Shown here: piece by piece, positions 25,090 through 63,285 of the stretch
How the letters are laid out: each line of letters starts with the position of its first letter
How positions within the stretch are numbered: position 1 is the stretch's first letter
NCBI GenBank assembly: GCA_022605955.1
Contig: JAKCOZ010000003.1
Location: 47,182,179-47,246,178 of the forward strand
DNA: 64,000 nt
Origin: Rallus limicola
Lineage: Eukaryota > Chordata > Aves > Gruiformes > Rallidae
Reading direction: 5' to 3'
The notes under the pieces: model-generated
Told to the model about the DNA's origin: nothing
The model's input: the letters and a program-made list of their open reading frames with translations, nothing else
Database searches by the model: none
Translations under genes and position numbers: made by a program

Positions 25090-27780
25090 CATCTCACTTT
25101 TTTCCTTAAAAAAAACAAACCCACAAACAAAATGAGAGAGGGGTTCATTCATAGATGGCAAATCCACGCAGGACGATGCAAGTATTTTTTGAGGGTATCT
25201 GCCTACCTGCCTGGCCCAAACTGGAGGCTCCCAAAAACCAAAGCACAGCTCACAGCCTGTTGTCAATGTCAGCTCTGTGTAACTGTCAGCATCCCTAATC
25301 TCCCTTAGGCAATGAATTGCATTCCACTAATGCTTTATATTTAGGAGTGAAATGCCCCCCTCTCCTCCTCCCTTCTCTGCATACCATTCTGTTCTTATCA
25401 GTTGTGAATCCTGTCAGTCTGAAAGTTTCTGGGTGAAATTTGAGCCAACAGCACTAGAGGAAATGGTCAAAACACTGATGGCCTCTGCATCAGAAGTTTC
25501 TCAAAAAAATCCTTGTGCAGGATACACCTGCCTGTGGATTCAACAGCTTGGAAGAAACAGACTGGCAAAGACAGACTGGCAAACACACACGGTCTTCTGT
25601 ACTTTTATTTGGAAGAGTTTCTGAAAGGAAATAAATAAAAAATTTCTGTTTAAGTTGCTGACAAACAGAAGAAAAAAATTCTGTAAAAACTACAATTGAA
25701 CACAAACAATATAAGGCTATTTCAGTAGCATCAGGACTGATATTTTGTTCCATCTCTCCCTGGGGAATCTTGAAAATGAGAAATTTGCATTATACGCTGA
25801 ACAGGGTTTGTCGAGAACAGAGCTGCTTCTGGCATCTTGGTGGTACTGGTGGTGGGCTACAGAAGGAACAAATCTAATTCCCAGCAGGTCCTTGGGAAGA
25901 TTAGAAGCAACAGATGGTTTTGCTAGGCAGTGCTGAATTTTGGAGTGACAGACTGCAGCCATGCATGTCTTTTCCCCAGCCTCTAACACTGCTGGCTGTA
26001 TCAGCAAGGTGTGTGTTGAAACACTGCCTGCCGAAAGTGTTTAAAGCACTCCGTTCAGCTCTCCAAGAAGTTTTGTTACCTCAACCTGACAAACTGCATC
26101 AAGACCTCTCCTGTGATTTTTATTAAAGCCACGTAGAGAGAATACCTTACCTCAGAGGTGAAGTTGATATGGTTGAGTATGAAATGTAAGGGGGAACTGA
26201 GGGATTCCAAGAAGAACTGGCCTAATTATAGCCTTTTTTGTAATGATCCCTGCCTTTTCTTGGAGAAGAAAATGAGCACCAAGAGAGCACTGGTGAAAGC
26301 TGCTCTGCAAAGGAATCATTACACTGCAGCATGTGGGCATTAACATTTGTACACCAGAAGAAAAAGCTGAATGAGTGCTGGGCAAGCAGTGTACAGTAAG
26401 TCACAAGAACAGTAGCAAAAGCCAAGAGTGAATATGGACAAAACCAAAGAACTGGCAGAGGTGCCTGGGGCAGACAGCATCAAGGCCACACCATAAGTAA
26501 GAGCATACCACAAAGGCAAAGCAACAACTATGTTACAAATCTGGCTTTGAGCCTTCTTTTTCTACACAAAAAAGCTGCAGGGATCACACAGCATTGCATC
26601 GATCAAGAACCAGGGAGACAAGATGAGGACGTGATAGCTAGCAGTCTTTGTTCTCTATGCTACCACATGTAATCCTGGTATCTGTGAGAAAATGAAATCA
26701 GTTTTGTTTAAAATAGAAAGCACCTTTCCTTTCTGTACAATGTGGTCATACAATGAGTTTTGCTACTTTTATTGTGGCAACAAAGTGGAGGGAAGAAAGC
26801 AAAAGCTTTAATTCCATTATATAAGCAGTATCAGTACCATGCATGCAAGTTACTCAAATTCCATTGTCTCGTGTAAAGACCCCCTGAGTTTACAAAGGAG
26901 TACCATTAACCTTTTGGGAAGAAACATTAGTAACTCTATAAAAAGATGGGGAGGGCAGAAGAATTGTCTCAATCCAAGAGAGATAGCAGCTCCGTTACAT
27001 TCCCATCTGCGCACAGCTTACGCCTCTGCATGAGCCTGCACGCTGCAGGCTCAAGATAAACCACTCTTGGATCACTGTGGGTCGGAACAGAAGTTGAGTA
27101 GGTCTCAGAAGCTGCATGTTCAGTGAGTTGTGTGGGAAAAGGCAGATTGTCGAACCTGTAGCATGATTACCATGATCTAACTGTAAGGTAACCAAGTCAG
27201 TATTTAGGTGATTAATTGCATATGATTGCATATTAAGTTATATTCACCAAGAGTCAAAAATATTCCTTCTGTATTTCTGACCTAAGTCATAGAAGTTAAT
27301 TTCTGGCTTTTGGATAGCTTGGTTTAAGATGTGGCGGTCCTTTTTCTAACCTTACCTTGCTCTGTTACTTTTTATCTGTGCACATCACCACTGCAAGAGC
27401 CAAGTGGTTTTAGTCCCCCTCACAGGCAGCTCCATCCATGAAAACAAGGTCTTACTGTGTGCACTCACAGCACAGAGCTGGCCCCAGCCATACACGCACC
27501 CCAGAGCATGCCAAACAAACTGCAGCATGGGAGGTGGAAGGGAACATCTCCTAATCTTATATTCTGTGGAAGCACTGTTATTTTTAAGCATTTGCTCTGG
27601 CAAATACACAAATCAAAGGGCAGAAGGCAGCAGCCTTGGACACAAAACATCCAGTGTATCCATGCATCCATACACTATCAAGGTTCTCCAAAATCAGCTC
27701 ATGTAAATGTAGCCAGCAGTTTTAACAGTTACTATTTCAAACCAAGAGTCAAAGACAGTGAATCAGAGAAAGAAATCTTG
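25090..27780. other. Intergenic stretch downstream of CDK7
   Basis: No exon recognised on either strand. In particular I see no CCDC125-like coiled-coil sequence, the gene that follows CDK7 in human. Confidence 0.55.
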
Positions 27781-27797
27781 TTTTGTTCAAAAATTAT

Positions 27798-27803
27798 TTT
27801 ATT
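27798..27803 (-). terminator. CDK7: CDK7 polyadenylation signal AATAAA
   Basis: A canonical AATAAA on the minus strand about 145 nt past the CDK7 stop codon. It implies a short 3' UTR ending near 27780. No other minus-strand AATAAA was noted between it and the stop. Confidence 0.7.
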
Positions 27804-27946
27804 TAGAAATGAAGCCTCTGCCTTGGGGCATATTAAATTCACATTTTACATAGGAAAATATTACAAAATAACCACCCAGTGACTTTTACAGCATTTTTCC
27901 AATGGTGGAGAATCAGGCCATTTTAACTTGCTTCCATCTACAGCAA

Positions 27947-53458
<25,512 letters not shown>

Positions 53459-53811
53459 AGCTACCGGAGGAGGACGGAGAGCGCCGGCAGGAGCGGCCTC
53501 GCCGGCGACGGGGTTTTAAACACCGCCTGCGCCCAGACCCGCGCCGCTTCCGGCCCGCGCCGCAGCTCCGCCCCTGGCAACCGCGGCGTCACCGCGCCCC
53601 TCGCCCCGCCCCTGCATGCAGCCTCGCGAGACCCGGCCGCACCGCGTGACGGAGGAGGGGCGGGGGTGCGGGACGCAGCTGCTGCAGCGGTCGCGGCTGC
53701 GGGCCGTGAAGCGCCTCTGGGGGGAGCTACGGGCCGCGGCTGTGGCCGAGGCCTGCACTCCACCGCCGCACAGTAAGCCTTTAGATCGGGTGTACTGCAG
53801 CACCACAGCGC

Positions 53812-54935
53812 GGAGCAGCTGGAAGGGGCCTCTGGACATCACTCAGCCCAGCCCCTGCCAGAGCGGGGCTAGCCGGAGCGGGTCACACAGGACCGCTCCC
53901 AGGAGGCGTCCCCAGACTCTGCAGCCTCTCGGGGCAGCCGGTGCCAGTGCTCTGCCACCCCTGCTGTGGAGCTTTTTATGTTGAGATGGAACTTGCCGTG
54001 TTAAAGTTTGCACCGTTGTCCTGTCACGGGGCTGCACTGAGAAGAGTCTGGCCCCAGCCGCTGAACAACCACCCTTTCATTTATAATCCAATCCCCACTC
54101 AGTCTTCTCCTGACTAACGAGGCTGAGCTCTCTCAGCCTTGCTGCATACAAGCGATGCTTATGTCAGCATCCTCATAGTCCTCTGATGGACTCTTTCCAG
54201 TAGCTCCCTGTCAAAGCAGAGAGCGCAGAACTGGGCACCATACTGATGTGGCCTCACCAAAGCAGAGGAGATTGAGAGGATAACCTCCCTTAAACTGCTG
54301 GCCAGGTTCTTCTTAACACACCCCAGGGCATGTTTGGCTTTCTTGGCCAAGAGGGCACACTGCTGGCTCACAGTTGTCACCCAGGACTCCTAGGTCCATC
54401 TCCACAAAGCTGCTTCTTGGCAGGTTAGCCCCTAACCTGGGGTTATTCCTCCCGCCATAAAGGACCCTACCCTTGCCCTTGTTGAATGTCATTTGGTTCC
54501 TCTCCAGCCTGTCCAGATCTCCCTAAATGGCAGCACAGCTTTCTGGCATTATCAGCTACTCCTCCCAGTTTTGTGTATCAGCAAACATGCAGAGGGTATC
54601 CTCTGTCCCCTCATCCAAGTGTCGGATGAATCTGTTGAACAAGACCAGACCCAGCACCGATTCTGGGGGCACACCACTCACTACAGGACTCCTGACTCTG
54701 CACCACTTTACCACAACCCTTGGAGCTTTGCTGTTCAGCTGGTTCTCAATCCACCTCCCTGCCCACCCATCCAACCCACATTTCCTAAGCTTGCCATGGG
54801 GATGTTACATAGGCAGACAGTGTCAAAGGCCTTGCTGAAGTCAGGGCTGACAGACAACATCCGCTCCTCTCCCCTCTTTCCCCTCAGCCAGTTGTGCCAT
54901 CATAGAAGGCTGACCTTGGGCACCCACACTGGCAG
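53812..54935 (-). mobile_element. CR1 fragment upstream of the CDK7 promoter, minus orientation
   Basis: On the minus strand it encodes MTTVSQQCALLAKKAKHALG and [20 protein letters not shown] from CR1 ORF2, and ends at 53812 with the CR1 3' UTR (CCAGAGGCCCCTTCCAGC). The last segment has become CG-rich like the adjacent CpG island. It fills most of the gap between KGD4 and CDK7. Confidence 0.87.
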
Positions 54936-55440
54936 TTCCCAGTAACTTTCTTTGCCTCCACATGCTTCGAGACGACCTGCAAAATGAGCTGTGGACTTGT
55001 TATACTGCAAACTTCTAACTGCAATTTAAAACAAAGGGCTCTCTGCTAAAACAGTTAACAGATTTAAACGATCCCAGGAGAATTTGGGTTTAGTTTGAAC
55101 CCCACCTCAGATTTGACATTCAGGGAAACGGCAGTTACACAACTGCCCAGCTGGAGCTGTGCAACTGCTGAGAACAACTGCAGTGTCTCAATCATCTCTA
55201 GGAATACTTTGGTGTCCCTTTCCTGTCCATAAAGTCATCCCAGAGGGAACAAACAAATCAAGCAGAATGACATCTCTGTCGTATTGTCAAGTTTTTTCCT
55301 AATGGTGAATTAGAAAAACACTTTGATGGTGTGGACATCATGTGTATTTAATTGCTAGTTAGCCATTGACAGAAAATCCTTCTCAATCACAAATTAATAT
55401 ATAGTGCATCACATCAAACTTCTCACCCTTTACATGGGTT

Positions 55441-55446
55441 TTTATT
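55441..55446 (-). terminator. KGD4: KGD4 polyadenylation signal AATAAA
   Basis: AATAAA on the minus strand about 100 nt past the KGD4 stop, implying a short 3' UTR ending near 55420. The CDK7 start codon is about 2 kb further downstream. Confidence 0.7.
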
Positions 55447-55547
55447 AAAGCTGTTAGTATACAATCATTTGTAATATTAAGGAAACACCTTAATGGTGAA
55501 TACAACTCCTCATTCTTTGATGGTGGCCAACAAACTGTCATCCATGT

Positions 55548-55565
55548 TTATTCTGGACCTCCACG
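55548..55565 (-). CDS. KGD4: KGD4 coding exon 4 (RGGPE and stop)
   Basis: Eighteen nucleotides encoding RGGPE and TAA after a TTTTGCAG acceptor. This matches the exact C-terminus of human KGD4 and is far too short to appear as an open frame. Confidence 0.92.
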   Translation of the reverse strand, partial: RGGPE

Positions 55566-58500
55566 CTGCAAAAGAAAAGTCAACAGTTAAATATATTCTA
55601 CTAAAAGAACCAGAAAATGAGATAACTTCTTTTGTGCTGCTACAGACTGACAAAGACAATTCTAGTTTTAATTCCTGATTTATACACGGGTTTTTAATCT
55701 ATATAAAAATATGTACAGTGTCAAGTATCAGCACCTACCAACAGCAGCTCAATTTTTTTTCTGGGGAGAATACAAAAAGCTAACACCTGCAGCCTATAGT
55801 TACAGCTGCTTCCACTTCTCCTACTCTAAAGAATGCTGACTCTTACTTTAGAAAGGTCTGACAAACACAGGAACAGTGAATGCCAGTTCTGGAATTATTT
55901 TCACTGCCCATTCCAAAGCAAAACGAAAGCCAAGGTGAGGCATTACAATCCTTATGAGAAATCAGAAAGTTATTTGTTACTTTGCCAACAAAATTACTTA
56001 CAACTTACTGCTAGAAAATTTATGCTAGAGGTCAACAAGTGTGTTACTATGGGAAATAACTGATTTTATTTCTAACTCTAATACTCTACCTACACACACG
56101 CAGGACAGTAGATTTTCTCTGCTCACATGATTACACTGTAGGTGTCCTTATTTAACAAAGCACTGCAAGTGCCTTTTCGTTTCAAACTCACGCTCATTGC
56201 ACAAAGTTGGTAAAATTTTGCACGTTCCCCCCTTTTAGGCATCAGTGATTACAACTGAGAATTGTTACAGAACAAAAGCATGTTTTGCTTGCCTTTCATG
56301 TACAAGTGCATGTTTGCAAATATTGCAGAAAAGATCTGTATCAAGATTAGTGAAACATTTCTACCACTAGAAACAAGTAACAAGAGTTCATTTACTAATA
56401 AATAACGTATTAAAAACCAGTTTGATAAATGTTTTGGACTTCAGTCACCCAGTAATAGCTGTTGCTGGTCTAACAGCAGACTCTTGTGCAGCCCATTCAC
56501 ATTACACATTAAACCCCTGTTACAAGGCAGGTGGGGTGTAGTAAATGTAGGCTATGCTGATTGATTTCTACCCACATGCCTTTTTTAAGTCTGTACCTCT
56601 CTACTCAGCATACCACAAAGCTAGTGAGAGTTAGATACCTTGCACGTTAAGAATTTGTGGTTTGGGTACTGGGCATCAAAGATGTGAAAGATGAGAGCGC
56701 ACCCTTACCAAGAATTACAACATAGAACTGGATTTGAAATGTTGAAGAAGGTGTAGAAATAAGCCAAATGCTAGATAGATACAGACAATACAGGCCAACA
56801 CACGAAACTTACTTGAATATATTCAATCTCGTCATCTGACATAAGTTTCCTTCTGTATTTCTGAGGTAAGGTTCTTGCTAGTTCAGACGTGTCTGGTGTT
56901 CCTTGTACTCTACTAACAGGAGAAATACTTTGAAATGCTGGTGATCTGCCTCCTATGGACTCCTGTGCTTCTGAAGCATGCAGAGATGGCACACTTGCTT
57001 GTAGAAATTCCTGTACTGGAATCCAGATTGCAAAACCATTTACACGGGCATAACAAGACTGTAAAACTAATTAATCAGCAGCCAGTAAAAGTTAACAGTT
57101 ATTGACAAGTTTTCTTCATTAAAAGTATTTAAGAAAATGAAGACATTACGTCTCACAATCTGTTTTTATAGTTGTTAAAAACAGTGAAAAAATTCTGATG
57201 GCAAAATAAAGCATGTCTGAGAGAGTAAAAACTCATGTGGAAACAGAAGATAAATCAGCCTATATCCACAGCAAAAAGGCCTTTGTTAGAAGCTGTACTT
57301 ACAGAAAAATCATAAAGTATCCAAACTCTGTACGTGAAGGCAGTTACGTAGAAAGATAACTAAGATAATTAACTAAGATCCACTGAGATGACACTTTTTG
57401 TTTACTGTGACTAAAGACTGACAAGTGAAAAAGAGGTAAAGCTCACAAATATCGACACAGTATAACACACAATGCAGTCTTTTGCCCATTTTTAGTACTA
57501 CAAAATGGCACTGTACCAAACTTTGTCAGTGCTGTGCAGAATGACCTCAAGTATCAGGCATCAGCAATCGGTGTTACTGAAACAGAGACCAAGGTGCGCA
57601 TGAAGTACTTTGCAGATGAGGGCCAGGAGCTAGGCTTCAGGAACTTACAGCCAAGAAGGTGACCTGAGTTTGAGGGCAGGGGAACAGGTGACAAGAGGGT
57701 ACTGTTGTCCAGGTCACTGTTCTGAACCTCAGGCTATCCCACCACCACAGACTTTACAAACACAATTACCCTACCAGGCAGGAAGGAGTTCCACAGCAAT
57801 GTGTTTACTCCATAGGCACTCAGACCTCTATATATAAGGTTAAAACACCTGAAAAAGCTTCCACAGGAAGCCTGAACAAGATAAATGCAACATCTGAACA
57901 GCTGGGACAGAGGGACTACATTAAATAATAACCAAGTCTAGGTGAGTTGAAGAGTGTGAGGAGTTAAAATAGCCAGCCCCTTTCACTCCTGCCTCCAACA
58001 TGATCAATAGGACAAGGGAGAGGAGCCAGTTTTAACCATAGTGAGTCCAAATCAATGGCAGGACTGGGACATCAACCATCTGTATCAATGTGATGAAACT
58101 GTCGCCTGAAAAAAAAACCCTAAAGCCACCACAGAGAGGCATATTCAGAAGCTTTTGGTCAGAAGACTGCATCTCAAAGTCCCAAGTTGATCAGGTGGAT
58201 TAAGAACAATGGAAGGTCGCAAATGGAGTGAGAGGAAGAACCAGCGTATTCTGAGCAGGGATTAAGATGAAGTTTTAAGATTTAAGAGCAGGGGACAAAG
58301 GGAGCAGAAGATGAAAACATTAGAAATATCTGTTTGTCAACTTTCTAACAACACTGCTGGAAAATTTGTTTCAAGAAATAACATACTTTATATATGAAAC
58401 AACAAGAAACAGTGTTTCTGAGTTTGTTTCATACACCACAGAAATACCCAGAGATTTGCCAAGGACTTTCCTCTAATGCATGTTTCAAAGTCTGGAGTAG

Positions 58501-60567
58501 GTGCATTAGCCAAGTAAAAATATATGAAGTCAAGAAGTATCAGACTTAATACTGCTCTTGCTTTAGCTCCAATACAACTTTTACTATGCTCTTCGCCTTC
58601 CTTGTTTGAGGCCATCATGTTGCTGTAGTGATATGGTCAAAGAATTTGCGTGGCCTTTCAAGCATCCATGTCCTTAAAAATACAGTCTTGATCTGCTGAG
58701 CTGTTTGGCTACTTAGAAGCAAGAGTCTGGCATAGTGAAATGCGGTTACTTCTACACTATTCAAGCCAGGTGAGGTATTGCATTTAATGGATGAGACAAC
58801 AGAACCCAATTAAGGTAGCAGTTGTCACAAAAATCTTAGGACATTGAGGCAAGCAAGGGGTAAGTAACACTGAGAAAACAGTCCACTGGAATGAGAGGCA
58901 GTACACCTGGCTGGACTGTGCACAACCTACAGAGTTTTAATCACAAACATAGTAATACTACTGTGACATAATTTCTAAGCAACTGACAACAACAGAACTT
59001 CTTAAGATGCCTCCTACTTTAGTTTCAAATTATTTGTTGACTCAAAAGTAATAGTAAAACAATATATCAATCATATAACTTTCATGTCTAAATGTAATGG
59101 TATCCGCAATCCTAAAAATGCCAATACAATAACAGGCATAAAAAGTAACATCAAAGACTGCAGTGAAATTAATTTTTTTCCTTAGCATTTGTTAGTAGCA
59201 CAAGAAACACTCAGAATGTACAATAATATGGTTCTCCCAGCTATAATCAAGATTTCAAATACCACAGATATTACTCCAACTAAAGAAAGAGATGAGGAAA
59301 ACACAACATAATTTCTGCAAGTATCACTGGATACCTAAAGCTTTCTCAAACTGACTTAGGAACAGTGATTTCAGGCAAATATTTGGGAAAGTGGGGTTTT
59401 ATATATAAGTAGAAAAACACCACCTAAAATCCTTGGGAGTCTGCCTCGACCCAGAAATGAAGACATGTATGTATTACTTACCACAGCTGTACAGAATCTT
59501 AAAAGCCAAAAAGTTGCCTTAAAATTAGAAGGACCATGCTTCAGAAACCCTGCTCAAAATCAGTTCAGTCACATAGCTGGGGCAGAAAAATTGTGTGATA
59601 GTTCTTACATAAAACATGTAATGCAAACAAAAGCAGCAGAAGTTGTACCTGGAGATTCAGTAACTTACTTTTAGGTCTGGGGCTACTTTTTCTGTCCGGG
59701 AACTTAATTAATGGAGTATGCGGCTTGACTACCTACAGCAAAGAAAGACAGGGGAAAGAGGGAGAGAAAAATATATCTCTAGACACACATTACCTTCATA
59801 AGAATAAAAAAGAACATAAAGCATATTAAACAACCACTTCCATACCACTGCTTTCCACACACCCCCTCTGGTAACTCGTCATTCGTTGACAGCCTACCTT
59901 TACCCACAGAGAAATTTCACCTTTAAAGACGTTCCTCCGAGCAGGAGAAAGCTTTGCTTTCCTTTTCCTCGGAGCAGCGAGGGGTGCGCCTGCAGAACAG
60001 CTACCACACTCGCATGGATACGGTCAGAGAAGCCCCAGCAGATGGAACCGCTGGCTCTGACGGTACGCGCTAGCTATCTGGCCGGGCGAGGCTGACGGGG
60101 CTCCGTGACGAAAGAGCCCTATAAGCTACAAAGCTCGGTAGCTGCAGCCGCACAGCTTGTTTCTGAGAGGCGCGAACGCACCGCACCTTCACCTTGAAGC
60201 GCGGTAGGCTGCAAAGGAGGTTCTAGCTAGCGCCTCTCCCTCTCGGTCACGGCGCAAAAGGGAGCGCGCTAGCCCGGTAGCGCCCTTTGGACGCGGGATT
60301 GACGGCACCGGCATCAAACGACCGACGACACCAGGCAAGCCGGGCCGGGCCGCGCCGCGCCCCTCTTTCCCCTCCAAGGGCACCGGCCGCCCCGGCGGCA
60401 CCTCAAGCCCCGGCCGCGCCACAGGGCCCAGGCGGCCGCACGGAATGCAAGGCCCTCCGCCCGAGTCAGGCTGCCGGTCCCAGCCACCCCCTCGCCGCCC
60501 CCTCTCGCCGCAGGCCGAGCGCCGTTACCTGGACAACCCTAGCGGCGGCCGCCATCTTACTGCCCAT
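55548..60567 (-). CDS. KGD4: Alpha-ketoglutarate dehydrogenase subunit 4, complete gene, 4 coding exons, 107 aa
   Basis: KGD4, long named MRPS36 and once counted as a mitochondrial ribosomal protein, is a small mitochondrial protein now known to tether the E3 subunit (dihydrolipoamide dehydrogenase) to the 2-oxoglutarate dehydrogenase core. Coding exons: 60567-60529, 59732-59669, 57015-56813, 55565-55548, summing to 324 nt. The N-terminal block MGSKMAAAARVVQVVKPHTP and the C-terminal block LPQKYRRKLMSDDEIEYIQR ending GGPE match the family; human is 103 aa. The middle (about residues 35-85) is poorly conserved and rich in Ser, Gln and Pro. The start at 60567 is chosen because MGSKM matches the human N-terminus; an in-frame ATG at 60555 would remove four residues. 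All splice sites are GT-AG. It lies 2.1 kb upstream of CDK7 on the same strand, as in human. Confidence 0.95.
55566..56812. other. KGD4: KGD4 intron 3, nothing recognised
   Basis: AT-rich intronic sequence between exon 4 and exon 3. Confidence 0.65.
56813..57015 (-). CDS. KGD4: KGD4 coding exon 3
   Basis: Encodes residues 35-102. It starts with a split Ile codon and IQEFLQASVPSLHASEAQ, and ends in TLPQKYRRKLMSDDEIEYIQ before a GTAAGT donor. The acceptor TTCCAG at 57016-57017 keeps the frame. An alternative AG five bases downstream (ACAG, then GAATTTC) breaks it. The first half is divergent from mammals. Confidence 0.9.
57016..59668. other. KGD4: KGD4 intron 2, nothing confidently recognised
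   Basis: AT-rich intronic sequence. Part of it (about 57560-58130) is GC-richer and could be an ancient repeat, but I cannot assign it to a family. Confidence 0.6.
59669..59732 (-). CDS. KGD4: KGD4 coding exon 2
   Basis: Encodes VVKPHTPLIKFPDRKSSPRP then K, with one extra base of a split codon. It matches the conserved N-terminal motif of the family. Acceptor GCTGTAG, donor GTAAGT. Confidence 0.94.
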
Positions 60568-60720
60568 GGTGACCCCCAGTCGCCGCGCCCCTCCTCCCGC
60601 GGCGGAGGGGCAGCGTCGGTCACCGCCCACAGCGGGCCCGGGCCCGCCCATAACGGGGCAGTGCCCCGGGGCAGAGCGGGGCGGGGCCACAGGGGTTCTG
60701 CGCGCCCGGAGGCTGTCCCT
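60060..60720. promoter_or_regulatory. KGD4: CpG island at the KGD4 5' end
   Basis: CG-dense sequence enclosing KGD4 exon 1 (60529-60567), and the likely promoter of this housekeeping gene. The open frames seen within it on both strands are compositional. AT-rich sequence and a CR1 element follow to the right from about 60760. Confidence 0.8.
60529..60567 (-). CDS. KGD4: KGD4 coding exon 1
   Basis: Encodes MGSKMAAAARVVQ, followed by a GTAACG donor. It sits in a GC-rich island that is the likely promoter. Phase 0. Confidence 0.93.
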
Positions 60721-60847
60721 ATTCCGTCAGGACACGTCCCGCTTACCCTTTAAATGCTGCTGTTCACCAAGTTAAAAACGGCAGTGTTTCTTGTGGCTAT
60801 ACGTGGCGGGGTGGGGGGAACGAGGGGGCTGCTTTTCCAGTCAGGAT

Positions 60848-62397
60848 AAACGATGAGTCTGCCTCGGTCGATGAGGGAGCAGTTTGTCCACCTGGACACC
60901 CATAAATCCATGGGTCCTGACAGGATGCACCCGAGGGTGCTGGGGGAGCTGGTGGAAGTCATTTCTAGGCCACTCTCCAGCACCTTTGGTAAATCCCGGG
61001 GAACAGGAGTGGTGCTTGAGAACTGCTGGAAAGCAAATGTCACTCCAGTCCTCAGAAAGGGCAAGGAGGACTCAGGTAACTACAGACCCGGCAGCCTCAC
61101 CTCCATCTTTGGAAAGGTGATGACTTGTCCACGGTGCTGTCTCTAAATGCATCAAGGATAAGGGGGTTGTTTGGAGCCATCGGCATGGTTTTACCAAGGG
61201 GAAGTCATGTTTGACTAATCTAATAGCCTTTTATGAGGATATAACCAGGTGGATAGATGATGGTAGGGCATTAGATGTGGTCTACCTTGACCTCAGTAAA
61301 GTATTTGACACAATCTCCCACAGCATCCTTGAGGCTAAACTGAGGAAATGTGGTCAGGAAGGTCAAGCGGTGAGGTGGATTCAGAGCTGGTTGGAGGCAA
61401 GGAGCCAGTGAGTTTTGGTCAATGGGACAGTGTAGCTGAAGGCTGTGGAGTCCCTCAGGGGTCAGTACTGGGACCTGTACTATTCAATATAGTCACTGAT
61501 GAGCTGGATGAGGGAATAGAATGTACAGTCAGCAGATTGGCTGACAACAGAAAACTGGGAGTGGTGCCTGACACCCCAGAGGGTTGTGCTGCCATTTGGC
61601 AAGATTTAGACCAGCTGGAGAGTTGGGTGAGTAGTTTAATGAGATTTAACAAGGGCAAATGTTTTGCATCTAGGGAAGAACAACCCCAGGTACCAGTACA
61701 GATTGGGGACTGGCCTGTTGGAGAGCAGCGTAGGTGAGAGAGTCATGGGGGTCCTGGTAGACAGCAGGATGACCATGAGCCAGCAGTGTGCCCTCATGGC
61801 TAAGGCTGATAGCATCCTGGGATGTATTAGGAGTGTGCTTAGTAGGTCAAGAGAGGTTCTCCTCCCCCTCTACTCTACCCGGGTGAGACCACAGCTGGAA
61901 CATTTGTGTGCAGTTCTGGGTCCCCCTGTTCAAGGACACAGAACTCCTTGAAAGAGTCCAGCATGGGGCCACTGAGATGATTAAGGGAATGGAAAACCTT
62001 CCTTATGAGGAAAGGCTGAGGGAGCTGGGCCTGTTTTAGCTTGGAGGAGTCTGAGGGGTGACCTCATTAATGTCTGTAACTGTGTAAAGGGCAAGAGTCA
62101 GGAGGACAGAGCAAGGCTCTTCTCAGTGATGGCCAGCAATACAAGGGGCAATGGATGCAAGCTGGAGCACAGGAAGTTACATGTGAACATAAGAAACATT
62201 TTCACTGTGAGGGTGACAAAGCACTGTAACAGGCTGCCCAGAGAGGTTGTGGAGTCTCCTTCTCTAGAGACATTCAAAACCCACCTGGATGCATTCCTGT
62301 GTGATTTAGTCTAGGTGATCCTGCTCTGGCAGGAGGGGCTGGACTAGATGATCTTTCAAGGTCCCTCCCTTCCAACTCCTAACATTCTTTGATTCTG
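60848..62397 (+). mobile_element. CR1 fragment with dead reverse transcriptase
   Basis: Encodes reverse transcriptase pieces in order: HLDTHKSMGPDRMHPRVLGE, then [34 protein letters not shown], and a C-terminal [20 protein letters not shown]. The catalytic A/FADD is changed to LADN. It ends in the CR1 3' UTR (GGACTAGATGATCTTTCAAG) and ATTCTTTGATTCTG. Frameshifts separate the blocks. It lies upstream of KGD4, with its 5' end about 280 bp from the start codon. Confidence 0.9.
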
Positions 62398-63285
62398 CAA
62401 GAAGCAGCTAAAAGCTTACCCTGGGCCTGACAGAATAAATACTATCCGGGCCCAAGGCTGGAACCGCCAATAACCACCAGCAATGATCATAGCACCTCTG
62501 TGAATCATACTTAGGATAAAAAAGAAGGCAAGTGGCCACTTGCCAGACACCAAGGTCAGTGAAAACCAGGGGGAGGAGGTGCTGCTGGCACCACAAGGAT
62601 TCCCCTGCAGCCTGTGGAGAAGACTATGGTGGAGCAGGTTGTCCCCCTACAGCCCATGGAAAATGATGGGGAGCAGAGACCCCACCTGCAGCTGATGGAG
62701 ACATAGAAAAGACAGTATTGGAGCAAGCTCCTGGCAGGACCTGCAGCCGTAGGGGAGAGAGAGGCCCACACTTAAGCAGGTTTGGGGGGGATGACTTGTG
62801 ACCCTGTGGGGGCTAGGATGGAGCAGCCTGGGTATGAGATTGCACCCCATAGAAGTGACCCATACTGGGGCAGTTGGTGAAGAGCTGAAGCTCTGTGGGA
62901 AAGGACTCACACTGAAGTTTGTGGAACTCCTTTCCATGGGTGGGACTCCGTGCTGGAGCAGGGCAAGAGTGTGAGGAGTCCTCCCCCTAAGGCAGAAGGA
63001 CCAATAGAGACAACTTGTGAAGAACTGACTTTAACCCACATGTCATGTCTCCCGCTGTGTGCTTGGTGTAGGGGCGAGGAAGGAGAGAAACCCTGAATAA
63101 AGCAAAGGTCAGAAGATGGGAGGGATGGCAGGACCTGCTTTAAGATTTTGTTTTATTTCTCATTATCCTACTCTATTTCCATGGGGAACTTTATGGGTGT
63201 GGGGGTAATATATTAGATGCATTTTTTAATTCTGTGTTGAGTCTGTTTTGCCCATGATGCTGATTATGAAATGATCTCTCCCTTT
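62398..63285 (+). mobile_element. ERVL-like LTR, + orientation, 5'-truncated
   Basis: Related to the LTR at 114-1394: it shares GTGGGAAAGGACTCACA, CCCCATAGAAGTGACCCA and the TTGAGTCTGTTTTGCCC box. It lacks the TGTGGCAAGG start, and it is interrupted at 63285 after ATGATCTCTCCC by an LTR in the opposite direction. An AATAAA occurs near 63096. Confidence 0.7.

Noticed and set aside
60287..60775. 162-codon open frame on the plus strand
   Set aside because: Compositional artefact of the KGD4 CpG island, antisense to KGD4 exon 1.
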